Assembly: GCA_016792845.1 (NCBI GenBank)
Contig: JAEUKH010000051.1
Span: 1-41,176, forward strand
DNA from: Myxococcales bacterium
GTDB lineage: Bacteria; Myxococcota_A; Polyangia; Polyangiales; Ga0077539
Reading direction: 5' to 3'
DNA: 41,176 nt
The position numbers and the translations under genes are program-made. Below the pieces are notes generated by a model that was not told the origin of the DNA, made no database searches, and saw nothing but the letters and a program-made list of their open reading frames with translations. This document shows, in pieces, positions 23,703 to 32,035 of the stretch (position 1 is its first letter; each line of letters begins with the position of its first letter).

Positions 23703-25820
23703 CTAACGCGCGCGCAGCCTGAGCATGCCGATGACGTTGAGGCCGGGCCCGGGGAAGCCCCCGCCGTACGGGGTGTAAGCGTTGTGGGTGACGTTCTCGA
23801 CGGCGGCGCCCACGGTGAGCCACGGGGTGACGAGGTAGCCGCCGCGGAGGCTGAGGGTGCTCCAGCCGTCGACCTGGGTGCAGGCGGCGGGGCCGTTCGG
23901 GCAGATGCGCACGTCGTCGCGGTCTGAGCTGGCGAGGCGGGTCTGCGCGAGCCCGCCGGTCAGCACGGCGTCGACCCACCCGCGGGCGTGGCGCCACCCC
24001 ACCGCGAGGCGCCCCGTCGCCGGAGGCACCTTGGCCATCGGCTCGCGCACCTGGTTGCCCGCATCGTCGGGGAAGGTGGTGTCGCCCACCGTGAGCATCG
24101 CCGCGGCCGAGGCGTAGAGCCCCGTGCGGTGCCGCCAGGTGACGTCGGCCTCGGCGCCGTACATCGTCGCTTCGCTCGCGTTGTCGCGGGTGTAGACCCG
24201 CCGCATGTCGAACTCGGTGAGCCCCATGTACGTCGACGGCACCCGCACCACCAGGCCGTTGAGGTACGACACGAAGCCGAACACCGAGGCGCTGAGGCCC
24301 TCGCTCACCACCCGCAGCCCCACCTCGCCCGTGTACGAGCGCTCGGGCCCGAGGCGGTCGTTGGGCACGTCGAACGAGCGGGCCCCTGAGCCGAGGGCCT
24401 GAAAGTCGTCGAGGTTGGGCGCCCGAAAGCCCGCGAGCCCGTTGGCCATCAGCGCCACAGTGTCACTCAAGAGCCAACGCAGGCCGAGTGAGCCAACAGG
24501 TGCCACCATGGCACGGTCTGTGGCCGCCGCGTCGGCGGCGCTCGGCGCGGTGACCCTCACCACCGCGAGGCGGCCCCCGGCCTCGGCCAGGAGGCGGGCC
24601 CCGAGGCGCTGCTGGTAGAAGGCGAAGAGCCCGCTGTTGAGGTAGCCGCTGCCGTCGATGTAGCGCCCGCGGGCGGTGGTGGGCGCCGCCGCGCCGCGCT
24701 GGGTGTCGGTGCGGCTCGACACCTGGTCGACCGAGCCGTCGAAGCCGAGGCTCAGCCGCGCGCCGCCGCCGCGCACCGTGGCCATCACCGAGGCGAACAC
24801 CGTCGAGACGCCGTCGGTCTCGGTGTCAACGCGGCTCTCGCGGAAGCGGTCACGGATCTCGTCGCGCTGCATCGCCCCGGCCCGCGCCTGGAGCGAGAAC
24901 ACCCGACCCGGATAGCTGTACGAGACATACCCGAGGTTGCGGGTCTGCTCGCGAAAGACCCTGCGGTCGTTGGCCACCGAGAGGTCAGGCCGGGGCGCGT
25001 CGAAGAGCGACGACGTATGAAAGGCGAAGCCCACCCGATGGTTGCCAAAGTGTGCCACCGTGCGGCCGCTGAGCGCCCGGTCGTCGTAGCCTGTGTTGGG
25101 CTGAACCCCGAGGTCGCCCCCCGCGGTGAGGGTGCCGGTGCGCCCGAGGGAGCCCCCGGCGAAGACCCCAAGACGGCCGAACTCGGCTTCGACGAAGGCG
25201 TTCGACTGCACCTGACGCTCGGCCGAGGCGCCGCGCAGCATCACCTCGCCGCGCCAGCCGAAGCCCCCGTCGGCCCGCGGTGTGCCGTCGATGGGCACCA
25301 CCTGCACCACGCCCCCCAAGGCGTCTGAGCCGTACATCACGCTCGCCGGGCCGCGGAGCACCTCGACCCGCTGAATCACCGACGGGTCGACCAGGGTGAG
25401 CAGGGCGTTGCCCCCCACCTTGGTGAGCGAATCGTTGAGCCTGATGCCGTCGAACAAGAGCAGCGAGCGTTGGCCCCCGAGCCCGCGAATGAGCGGCGCC
25501 GCCGAGGCGCTGGTGGTACGCTGGACGAACACCCCGGGCAGCTCGTCGAGGCGCTCGCCCACGTCGCGCGCCAAGGCCCGCCGCGCGCTCGCCGTGCTGT
25601 CGCGCGAAACCGCCCGGGTCGTGTCGAGGAGCGCCTCATCGCGCCGCGAGGGCGCCTGAACCACCGCCTCGCCCCCCTCGGCCCCGCCCTCAACCCGAGG
25701 CGTCGGCGCTGGCGCTGGCGTTGGCGTCGACGGGGCGGGCACGGTCTGGGCCCACAGCGGCCCCGAAGCCCCCGTGAGCCCACCGAGGAGGGCGAACACT
25801 CCGACATCACGCCGCGCCAT
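23703..25820 (-). CDS. TonB-dependent outer-membrane receptor
   Basis: A 705-residue receptor from ATG 25820, with a signal peptide (ending about residue 24, WAQ) and a Pro/Thr-rich stretch. The plug domain is clear: LDELPGVFVQRTTSASAAPLIRGLGGQRSLLLFDGIRLND, then VIQRVEVLRGPASVMYGSDALGGVV. The barrel follows, with FRAPNLDDFQALG and AEADVTWRHRTGL. It ends LRLRAR rather than in the usual terminal aromatic. It resembles the BtuB/hemin-type subfamily; the substrate is unknown. No TonB/ExbB genes are nearby. The frame is open on to 26825, but that part is a shadow of the SDR gene. A TGCCA palindrome and a TGCCA direct pair lie inside. Confidence 0.92.
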   Translation of the reverse strand: MARRDVGVFALLGGLTGASGPLWAQTVPAPSTPTPAPAPTPRVEGGAEGGEAVVQAPSRRDEALLDTTRAVSRDSTASARRALARDVGERLDELPGVFVQRTTSASAAPLIRGLGGQRSLLLFDGIRLNDSLTKVGGNALLTLVDPSVIQRVEVLRGPASVMYGSDALGGVVQVVPIDGTPRADGGFGWRGEVMLRGASAERQVQSNAFVEAEFGRLGVFAGGSLGRTGTLTAGGDLGVQPNTGYDDRALSGRTVAHFGNHRVGFAFHTSSLFDAPRPDLSVANDRRVFREQTRNLGYVSYSYPGRVFSLQARAGAMQRDEIRDRFRESRVDTETDGVSTVFASVMATVRGGGARLSLGFDGSVDQVSSRTDTQRGAAAPTTARGRYIDGSGYLNSGLFAFYQQRLGARLLAEAGGRLAVVRVTAPSAADAAATDRAMVAPVGSLGLRWLLSDTVALMANGLAGFRAPNLDDFQALGSGARSFDVPNDRLGPERSYTGEVGLRVVSEGLSASVFGFVSYLNGLVVRVPSTYMGLTEFDMRRVYTRDNASEATMYGAEADVTWRHRTGLYASAAAMLTVGDTTFPDDAGNQVREPMAKVPPATGRLAVGWRHARGWVDAVLTGGLAQTRLASSDRDDVRICPNGPAACTQVDGWSTLSLRGGYLVTPWLTVGAAVENVTHNAYTPYGGGFPGPGLNVIGMLRLRAR
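24501..24513. repeat. TGCCA-N3-TGGCA palindrome, site 1
   Basis: TGCCACCATGGCA inside the TonB receptor gene (encodes AMVA on the minus strand). Confidence 0.7.
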
Positions 25821-25961
25821 GCCTCGATTGCTCACGAAAATCACCAGCCAATACAAGCGGAAAACCCCCGCAACGGGCCGATTCGGGCGGCCCCCCGGCG
25901 CCCCTCGCGGCGCATCGTCGACGGTGACAGGGCTCTGTGGGCTCCGGTACCCTCGCGGGCC

Positions 25962-26705
25962 GTGAGCGAGCGCGTTTTGATCTTGGGTGCGACCTCGGCC
26001 ATCGCCGCAGAGGTCGCGGTGCGGTACGCGGGTCGAGGGTGTCGGCTCCACCTCGTGGGGCGAAACCCCGAGAAGCTGGCCCGGGTGGCCGCTCGGTGCC
26101 AACATGGCACTGTCACGACCGAGGTGGCCGACTTTGCCAATCTGGCACACAATGGCGCTGTGGTGGCCTCGGCCCTGAGCGCGTTGGGCACCCCCGACGT
26201 GGCGCTCATCGCGCACGGCGAGTTGGGCGATCAGCTGGCGAGCGAGGCGGGGTTTGCCGAGGCCGAGCGCATCATCAACACCAACTTTACGAGCGCGGTG
26301 TCGCTGCTGATTCCGCTCGCGAACGCGCTTGAGGCCGCCGGGGCGGGGCGCATCGGGGTTATCACCTCGGTGGCGGGCGACCGGGGCCGCCCCCGCAACT
26401 ACACCTATGGCGCGGCGAAGGGGGCGTTGAACACGTACCTCCAGGGCCTCCGCACGCGGCTCTGGGCCCGGGGCGTAGGGGTGTGCACGCTGAAGCTCGG
26501 GCCCGTTGACACGCCGATGACCCGCGACCATGCCAAACATGCGCTCTTTGGCACACCCGAGGGGGTGGCCCGCGACATCGTGGGGGCCCTCGATGCGGGG
26601 CGGGCCGAGGCGTATGTTCCGCGCTTCTGGGGGGCGATCATGCCGGTGGTGCGTGCGACCCCCGAGGCGGTGTTTCAGCGGCTCCCGTTTCTGTCGGGGC
26701 GCTAA
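25962..26705 (+). CDS. Short-chain dehydrogenase, DprE2-like
   Basis: A 247-residue SDR starting at GTG 25962. The nucleotide-binding LILGATSAIA replaces the usual TGxxxGIG and matches the DprE2 (decaprenylphosphoryl-keto-ribose reductase) type. Further motifs are NTNFTSAV, TSVAGDRGRPRNYTYGAAKGAL (catalytic Ser, Tyr and Lys, with YGAAK) and the C-terminal YVPRFWGAIMPVV. It closely parallels the SDR at 26949, converging on it across 243 bases, yet has no adjacent DprE1 partner of its own. Its role is probably a sugar-lipid 2'-keto reduction. Two TGCCA-N3-TGGCA palindromes and one N13 variant lie inside. Confidence 0.88.
   Translation: MSERVLILGATSAIAAEVAVRYAGRGCRLHLVGRNPEKLARVAARCQHGTVTTEVADFANLAHNGAVVASALSALGTPDVALIAHGELGDQLASEAGFAEAERIINTNFTSAVSLLIPLANALEAAGAGRIGVITSVAGDRGRPRNYTYGAAKGALNTYLQGLRTRLWARGVGVCTLKLGPVDTPMTRDHAKHALFGTPEGVARDIVGALDAGRAEAYVPRFWGAIMPVVRATPEAVFQRLPFLSGR
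26097..26109. repeat. TGCCA-N3-TGGCA palindrome, site 2
   Basis: TGCCAACATGGCA in the SDR gene. This copy is in the alternative codon phase (CQHG). Confidence 0.7.
26135..26147. repeat. TGCCA-N3-TGGCA palindrome, site 3
   Basis: TGCCAATCTGGCA in the same SDR gene (ANLA), 38 bases after site 2. Confidence 0.7.
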
Positions 26706-26948
26706 AGACGCGGTCGTGTCGTCAGACCGCGCGCCGCGGGGCCGAAGTGTGGCGACAAGAGTCGACCTCAGCCTGACAGGGAGAGGGGGCGCGAGGGTCG
26801 GGCATCCCCCAGGGGGTGAGGTCACGCCAACTACAGGGCCGTGCGCCCCACTGGGGTGTAGGTCACGCAGGGGTTGGGGCGCGGCGTGACTTCGTCAGAT
26901 TGGGCACTCCGCCCCCTCCGCCGACGCCACCACATTTGCGGACGCAGC
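26706..26948. terminator. Convergent intergenic region with a hairpin after the SDR stop
   Basis: CGCGGTC (26709-26715) and GACCGCG (26725-26731) form a 7-base-pair hairpin with a 9-base loop directly after the TAA stop. There is no T tract, so it may be a processing or weak termination site. Further on, GTCACGC occurs at 26821 and 26862, with the inverse GCGTGAC near 26884. No gene is evident. Confidence 0.4.
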
Positions 26949-27689
26949 CTAGAAGCCGATCTTGCGCATGACAAAGCGCGGCAGGCGCTTGATCACGGCC
27001 ATCACCAGCTGCCACATCGAGGGCGTGTAGAGCATGGGCTTGCGGCGGTCGAGGGCGCGCACCACGTCGCGGGCCACTCCCTCGGGTTCGCCCGCGAAGG
27101 GCGGCGGCTTGAGCCCCGCGGTCATGCCGGTCTTGACGAAGCCGGGCTTCACACAGAGCACCGCGAGCTTGTCGGCGTGGTGCTTGTGATCGAGGGCTTC
27201 GAGGTAGGCCGAGAGCCCCGCCTTGCTCGCGCCGTAGAGCGCCACGGGCTTGCGGCCCCGGTCGCCGGCCACCGACGAGAAGACCGCCAGGCGGCCGCCG
27301 CCGCGGGCGAGGAGCCGCTTCTTGACGTGCTCGCAGAACACCACGGTGTTGGCGAAATTCACCGTGAGGAGCCGCTGCGTAAAGGCGATGTCGGCTTCGA
27401 GGCGGTCTTGCGTGGCGAACATCGCGGCGGTGACGATCACCGTGTCAAAGCGGTCGAGCCCCGCGTCGGCGGCGTCGAGGGCGGCGGCGAAGCCCTCGGG
27501 GGCCTCAAGGTCGCAAAGGGCCGTGCCCGCGGGCCGCTGCTTCGGGTGCCGGGCCTTGAGGTCGGCCGCGCTGCGCTCGAGCTCGTCGGCGTCGCGACCC
27601 AGAAGAAACACCGCGTCGCCCCGCTCTGCGAGGTGCCGCGCGATGGCCCGGCCGATGCCGTTGGTGCCACCCAGAATGACGGCCTTCAT
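26949..27689 (-). CDS. Short-chain dehydrogenase, DprE2-like (partner of DprE1-like)
   Basis: A 246-residue SDR. GGTNGIGRAIARHL is the cofactor loop, LTVNFANTVVFCEHVKKRLL follows, and FSSVAGDRGRKPVALYGASKAGL carries the catalytic Ser, Tyr and Lys. The C-terminus (PSMWQLVMAVIKRLPRFVMRKIGF) is hydrophobic and basic, suggesting membrane association, as in DprE2. It starts at ATG 27689 with a four-base overlap (ATGA) with the oxidase gene. Such pairs epimerise a polyprenyl-phosphoryl sugar at C2 through a keto intermediate in actinobacteria. The sugar in this organism is unknown. Confidence 0.9.
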   Translation of the reverse strand: MKAVILGGTNGIGRAIARHLAERGDAVFLLGRDADELERSAADLKARHPKQRPAGTALCDLEAPEGFAAALDAADAGLDRFDTVIVTAAMFATQDRLEADIAFTQRLLTVNFANTVVFCEHVKKRLLARGGGRLAVFSSVAGDRGRKPVALYGASKAGLSAYLEALDHKHHADKLAVLCVKPGFVKTGMTAGLKPPPFAGEPEGVARDVVRALDRRKPMLYTPSMWQLVMAVIKRLPRFVMRKIGF

Positions 27690-29050
27690 GCACGATCTCC
27701 AAAGAGCCTGACAGATTGGGCGCTGCGCAAGCGACGCTGCGGGTCGTACTTGTCGCGGAGCGCCATGAAGCGATCGAGCCGCGGCTCCATCTTGCGAAAC
27801 TGATCGGCGCGGGTAAACCGATCTTTGGTGAGATAGATGCGCCCGCCGGTCTCGATGACAAACGCGTTGAGGTTGTCAACAATGTGTTGAATGTCGGGTG
27901 AGACCGCCATGTCAACGGCGATGCTCGTACCCTCCATGGGGAAGCTGAGCACCCCGCGGCCCTCTTCGCCGCAGTCTTTGATCACGCACAAGGGCGAGGC
28001 GCCGCCGAGCGCGGTGAGGCGCTCCATAAAGGCGCTGACGGCCTTTTCGCCCGCGCGCCGGGGGAGCACGCACTGGTACTGGGTGAACCCGCGGGCGCCG
28101 TAGGCGCGGTTCCAATGCAAGATGGCGTCGAGGGGGTAGAAGAAGGGCTCTGGCTTGACCAGGGTGGTCTTCTTCTTTTGAAAGTGACGCCAGTAGTATG
28201 CAAAGTTGAAGAGTGACGCCGTCAACGGGTTTAGCAACCAGTTTGGCAACATGAACGGCAAGGTGATCTTGGGCCCGAGCCGCGGCGTCGTCGCGGGGGC
28301 CTCGTGGGCCTCGGCCCATCGCCCTGCCATCAGCACGCCGCGCCCCATCGAGCGGCCGCGGGTGAGGCAGTCGATCCAGCCCATGGTCATGGGCCACTTG
28401 GGCGCCGCCGTGTTCAGCCCCGAGATGAAGCTGTCAATGTCGGGCACCCGCTCGCTCTCCATGTACACCCACTGACTCGGGATACGATGCAGGGTGAACT
28501 CGACCTCAAGGATGTGCCCGAGGAGGCCCATGCCGCCGATGGTGCCGTCGAAGAGATCGGGCAGCTCGGTGGGGCTACAGGTCACGACGCTATTGTCGGC
28601 GAGGCGCACCTTGAGCCACCGAACGTGGGCGCCGAAGCAGCCCTCGCGGTGGTGGTTCTTGCCGTGAACGTCGCTCGCGACCATGCCGCCCACGGTGACA
28701 AACTTCGTACCCGGGGTCACCGGCGAGAAGAAGCCGAGCGGCATGAACAGCCGGTTGAGCTCTGCGAGGGCGAAGCCCGCTTCAACACGCAAGATGCCCG
28801 TCTCAGGGTCGAAGCCGAGGATGCGGTTGGCGTGACGGGTCGCCACCACCCGGTCTGTGGCCCGCGCGGGCAGCGACGAGTCGCCGTACGAGCGCCCGAG
28901 GCCCCGCGAGAGCACGGCGTCGAGGGTGCTGTGCGAGAGGTCTTCGGTGATGATCTCGGTGCCGGGCATGGGGAGCATCCCCCAGGCCGAGAGCGAGGGG
29001 CCCGGGGCCACCGCGAGCGCGGTTGACACAGTGCTGGCACGCGAAGACAT
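27686..29050 (-). CDS. DprE1-like FAD-dependent oxidase
   Basis: A 454-residue vanillyl-alcohol-oxidase-type flavoenzyme. The FAD-binding part has LSRGLGRSYGDSSLP, ILRVEAGFALAELNRLFMPLGFFSPVTPGTKFVTVGGMVASDVHGKNHHREG and VTCSPTELPDLFDGTIGGMGLLGHI. The GKNHHREGCFGAHV segment is characteristic of DprE1 (decaprenylphosphoryl-ribose oxidase). It is coupled by overlap to a DprE2-like reductase downstream and lies 27 bases below the deoxyhypusine-synthase-like gene. The pair would make an epimerised lipid-linked pentose for cell-surface glycans. That pathway is best known from mycobacteria; its presence here is inferred. Confidence 0.9.
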   Translation of the reverse strand: MSSRASTVSTALAVAPGPSLSAWGMLPMPGTEIITEDLSHSTLDAVLSRGLGRSYGDSSLPARATDRVVATRHANRILGFDPETGILRVEAGFALAELNRLFMPLGFFSPVTPGTKFVTVGGMVASDVHGKNHHREGCFGAHVRWLKVRLADNSVVTCSPTELPDLFDGTIGGMGLLGHILEVEFTLHRIPSQWVYMESERVPDIDSFISGLNTAAPKWPMTMGWIDCLTRGRSMGRGVLMAGRWAEAHEAPATTPRLGPKITLPFMLPNWLLNPLTASLFNFAYYWRHFQKKKTTLVKPEPFFYPLDAILHWNRAYGARGFTQYQCVLPRRAGEKAVSAFMERLTALGGASPLCVIKDCGEEGRGVLSFPMEGTSIAVDMAVSPDIQHIVDNLNAFVIETGGRIYLTKDRFTRADQFRKMEPRLDRFMALRDKYDPQRRLRSAQSVRLFGDRA

Positions 29051-29077
29051 CGCAGCGTGGCTCCTCTCAGGGGTGCG

Positions 29078-30097
29078 CTACAGGCCGAGGGCGGCGATCA
29101 TCGCGTTGGCTTCAACGGGGTGCGCCTTGCATTCGAGCAAGGCCCGCAAGAGCAGAGGGGCGACGATGGTGGCGTCGCTCTCGATCACGAACATGGGCGT
29201 GGTCTCGGTGAGCTTGTCCCAGGTGATCTTCTCGTTGGGGGTGGCGCCCGAGTACGAGCCGTACGACGTGGTCGAGTCGCTGATCTGGCAGAAGTACGCC
29301 CAGGGCTTCACGGGCTCGGCGAGGTCGTACTTGATCGAAGGCACCACGCAGATGGGGAAGTCACCCGCGATGCCGCCGCCGATCTGAAAGAAGCCGATGC
29401 CCTCGCCCTCGGAGAGCGCTTTGTACTGGTCATAAAACGCGGCCATGTACTCAATGCCCGATTTGGCCACGCTCGCGCTGCACTCGCCGAGCTTGACGTG
29501 CGAGGCGAAGATGTTGCCGAAGGTCGAGTCTTCGTAGCCCGGCACCACGATGGGGAGCTTCGCCTCGGCCGCCGCGAGGAGCCAGCACTGCGAAGGGTTG
29601 CCCTCGTGTTGGGCGGGCTCGAGGGCCGTCACCATTTCATAAAAGTACTCGTGCCAGAAGCGGCGCTCGCCCCGGGCCGAGGCCCCCGTCCACATGGGGA
29701 CGATGTACTTCTCGACCGCGCGAAACGCCTCGTCTTCGGGGATGCTCGTGTCGGTCACGCGCCGCATGCGCTGCTCAAGGATCTTCGTGTCATCGGCCTT
29801 GGTGAAGTACCGATACTCAGGAAAGTCTTTGTACGAGTGGTGCGCCACCAGGCGAAAGAGCGACTCTTCGAGGTTCGCGCCGGTGACCGACAGACCGTGA
29901 ATCAACCCCGCGCGGATCGCCGGCGCCAGGGTCACCCCGAGCTGCGCCGACGACATCGCCCCGGCCACCGCCCAGAACATCTTGCCGCCGCGCTCGATGT
30001 GCCGCCAATAGGCCACCAAGGCGTCGCGGGTCGCGCGGGCGTTGAAGTTCTTGTAGTTCGTGAGCACGAAGTCGAGAATGGGCAATTGGGCAGTCAT
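29078..30097 (-). CDS. Deoxyhypusine-synthase-like protein
   Basis: A 339-residue protein of the deoxyhypusine synthase family. Recognisable blocks are FNARATRDALVAYWRHI, MSSAQLGVTLAPAIRAGLIHGLSVTGANLEESL, QIGGGIAGDFPIC and SYSGATPNEKITWDKL. The Lys in WDKL (residue 295) aligns with the eukaryotic active-site Lys in SWGKI. Bacteria lack eIF5A, and characterised bacterial relatives act on polyamines (homospermidine-synthase-like). Polyamine aminobutyl transfer is therefore the likelier job. It starts at ATG 30097 and heads the operon with DprE1-like and DprE2-like genes. Confidence 0.92.
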   Translation of the reverse strand: MTAQLPILDFVLTNYKNFNARATRDALVAYWRHIERGGKMFWAVAGAMSSAQLGVTLAPAIRAGLIHGLSVTGANLEESLFRLVAHHSYKDFPEYRYFTKADDTKILEQRMRRVTDTSIPEDEAFRAVEKYIVPMWTGASARGERRFWHEYFYEMVTALEPAQHEGNPSQCWLLAAAEAKLPIVVPGYEDSTFGNIFASHVKLGECSASVAKSGIEYMAAFYDQYKALSEGEGIGFFQIGGGIAGDFPICVVPSIKYDLAEPVKPWAYFCQISDSTTSYGSYSGATPNEKITWDKLTETTPMFVIESDATIVAPLLLRALLECKAHPVEANAMIAALGL

Positions 30098-30201
30098 CGC
30101 GGCCCGCTCTTAGCACATGCCCCGCCCCCCCACGAGAGCCCCTTTGCGCCCGAACGGTCGCATTCGACCCGCGAACGGGTGCGAGAGGCCTCCCGCGCGG
30201 G

Positions 30202-31398
30202 TCACCGCGGCGCGCGCGCCTCGCGGTGAATGTGCAACACGCTCTGCTCAGCGGGCACCCCAACCCGCAACGGGAAGCCGTAATGCCCCGTGCCGCGGTG
30301 CACATAGAGCCGGTCGACCCCGCGGCCCCAAAACCCATGGTCTGGCACCTTCGAGAGGGCCGAGACCACCGTGTACGGGAGCCCGACGCGTACGAGCCCC
30401 ACCTGGCCGCCGTGGGTGTGCCCCGAGAGCACCAGGTCGCCCTCGCCCGCGGGCACATGCGCGAAGGCCCCGGGGTCGTGCAAGAGCACCAGCCGCAGGG
30501 CGCCCTCAGGGCGCGGGTAACGGTAGAACACATCGGCGAGGTGGGCCTCGCGGTTCTGCCAGCGAAAATCGACCCCTACGATGTGCACGAGGCCCGCGTG
30601 GGTGTCGGCGGTGAAGGCCCGGTCGACCAAGAGCATCACGCCGTTGGCTTCGAGGGCCTCGGTGACCACGTCGAGGGCCTCGTGGTCGTGGTTGCCGAGG
30701 CACGCGAACACCTTGCCCGGAGCCGCCTTGAGCGGGGCCAGGGCGCGCTTGAGGCTCTCGCGGTCGCCGTTGGTCTCGAAGGTCAGAAAATCGCCCGTGA
30801 GCACGATGAGGTCGGGGTCTTGCCGCAGCGCCTCGGTGCACACCCGTGCCAGCCGGCGCGCTGACATGAAGGGCCCGAGGTGCGGGTCGGTGATCTGAAC
30901 CACCCGCAACGGCCGCCCGTCGCGCGGCGCCGCTGGCGAGCGGTGGCGCACCGGGTGCTGTGCCAAGGGTGTGCCATCAAGCACGATGTCGACCACCCGC
31001 GTGGGCACCCAAAGCGAGTCGACCAGGCCCGCGAGGCCCACCCCGAAGGGCAGCCACGCCCACGGGAGCGCGTACCCAAAGGCCGACGCCACGGCCCACG
31101 GGATGGCCAGGAAGTGACTCGCCAGCCACCAGTGCCCGGGCAAGGTCACCAGGGCGTGAAACCAAGGCGGGCGGAGGCCCCGAAAGGGCAAGCGCACCAG
31201 GGGCGAGAAGGCCGCGAGTTGGAGCGGCAGGGTCACCCAAAGCGGCAGCCCCAGGCGCGGCGCCACCGCGGTCGAGAGCAGCGCGTGGAGCCCGCCGAAG
31301 AGGCCGATGGCGATGGCGAAGCCGCGTCGCCGCTGCGCCAAGGCCAGTGCGAACACCGCGAGCCAGAGCGCCACCGTGGCCTGTGCGAAGGTCGACAT
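30202..31398 (-). CDS. Membrane-anchored metallophosphoesterase (YkuE-like)
   Basis: A 398-residue protein from ATG 31398. Residues 1-145 hold four or five hydrophobic segments. The phosphoesterase domain follows with all canonical motifs intact: QITDPHLG, LTGDFLTF, CLGNHDHE, LLHDPGAF and LSGHTHGGQVG. The late GTGHYGFPLRVGVPAE matches the YkuE/UDP-2,3-diacylglucosamine-hydrolase-like group, acting near the membrane on lipid or nucleotide phosphodiesters; the substrate is unknown. The reading frame stays open upstream to 32424, but I do not include that part. A TGCCA direct pair (30961 and 30972) lies inside. Confidence 0.88.
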   Translation of the reverse strand: MSTFAQATVALWLAVFALALAQRRRGFAIAIGLFGGLHALLSTAVAPRLGLPLWVTLPLQLAAFSPLVRLPFRGLRPPWFHALVTLPGHWWLASHFLAIPWAVASAFGYALPWAWLPFGVGLAGLVDSLWVPTRVVDIVLDGTPLAQHPVRHRSPAAPRDGRPLRVVQITDPHLGPFMSARRLARVCTEALRQDPDLIVLTGDFLTFETNGDRESLKRALAPLKAAPGKVFACLGNHDHEALDVVTEALEANGVMLLVDRAFTADTHAGLVHIVGVDFRWQNREAHLADVFYRYPRPEGALRLVLLHDPGAFAHVPAGEGDLVLSGHTHGGQVGLVRVGLPYTVVSALSKVPDHGFWGRGVDRLYVHRGTGHYGFPLRVGVPAEQSVLHIHREARAPR

Positions 31399-31640
31399 TG
31401 GTCTTAGGGGGCTACCGCAGCCGCACCGGCGACGCCAACTCTCGACGCCCCGAGACCGATCAGGGCCCCCGCGGCGATCCGACAAGTGGCGCTGACCCGA
31501 TGGCGCAGAAGGGCCCAACTGCGCAGCGCCGAGAGCCCCTGAGGGGAGCGGCGCGAGCCGGTGCGCCCGGCCCATGCTCAGGGTGACCGAGAGCCTCGGG
31601 GCCGGCGAGGCCGCGTTGACGCCGTCGAGGAGGCGGCGCA

Positions 31641-31675
31641 CCCATGGCACACGTTGCCAACGTGGCAGCCATGGG
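31641..31675. repeat. Nested palindrome containing TGCCA-N3-TGGCA site 4
   Basis: Outer arms CCCATGGC and GCCATGGG are 8 bases each. Inside is TGCCAACGTGGCA (31655-31667), which itself overlaps the perfect palindrome ACGTTGCCAACGT. Confidence 0.65.
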
Positions 31676-31913
31676 CCGAGCAGCGCCAGATGCGCGAGAG
31701 CGGGCAAGAAGATCGCCGCGGTGGCAACGCGCGCCGCGGGCCGCCGACGATAGACCCTACGATGCGCGCTGTCGTGAACACCGGCCCGGGGGGCAACTGC
31801 GCCCACCGCCACGGCGTCGAGCCCCGCGAGGGGGCCTAAGGTGACCCTCGGGGGCCCTGCGGTGGCGCGATCGGGCAGCGCACGACGCCGCGCCGCAGGG
31901 GCCGAGAGCAGCC

Positions 31914-31991
31914 GTGCCAGCGAGTGCCAGCCTTGCCCATGCGCCGAGTGCGCGACAAGTGCCAGTGTGGCATGTGCCAGCGAAGTGCCAG
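31914..31991. promoter_or_regulatory. Array of GTGCCAG half-sites upstream of the Fis-HTH gene (includes site 5)
   Basis: GTGCCAG starts at 31914, 31924, 31959, 31974 and 31985. The 31959 copy forms TGCCAGTGTGGCA (31960-31972). Spacings are 10, 35, 15 and 11 bases, partly helix-phased. The array ends 45 bases before the start codon of the HTH gene, a position suited to autoregulation (inference). Confidence 0.55.
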
Positions 31992-32035
31992 AGGGGCCTT
32001 GCGAGATGAGGCTGGGCGGGGCAAGGTCAGGGGCG

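Larger units (their letters stand above)
31399..32035. other. Regulatory-looking region with palindromes and TGCCA array
   Basis: No gene is called with confidence. A minus-strand frame across about 31500-31840 encodes a hydrophobic segment (VATAAIFLPALAHLALLG) and could be a decayed or unrecognised membrane gene. The region holds a nested palindrome at 31641-31675 and five TGCCA half-sites at 31915-31990. It lies between the divergent metallophosphoesterase and Fis-HTH genes, so both promoters should be here. Confidence 0.4.

Noticed and set aside
25821..26825. Extension of the TonB receptor frame to 1040 residues
   Set aside because: It is antisense to a well-supported SDR and would bury the signal peptide at 25820.
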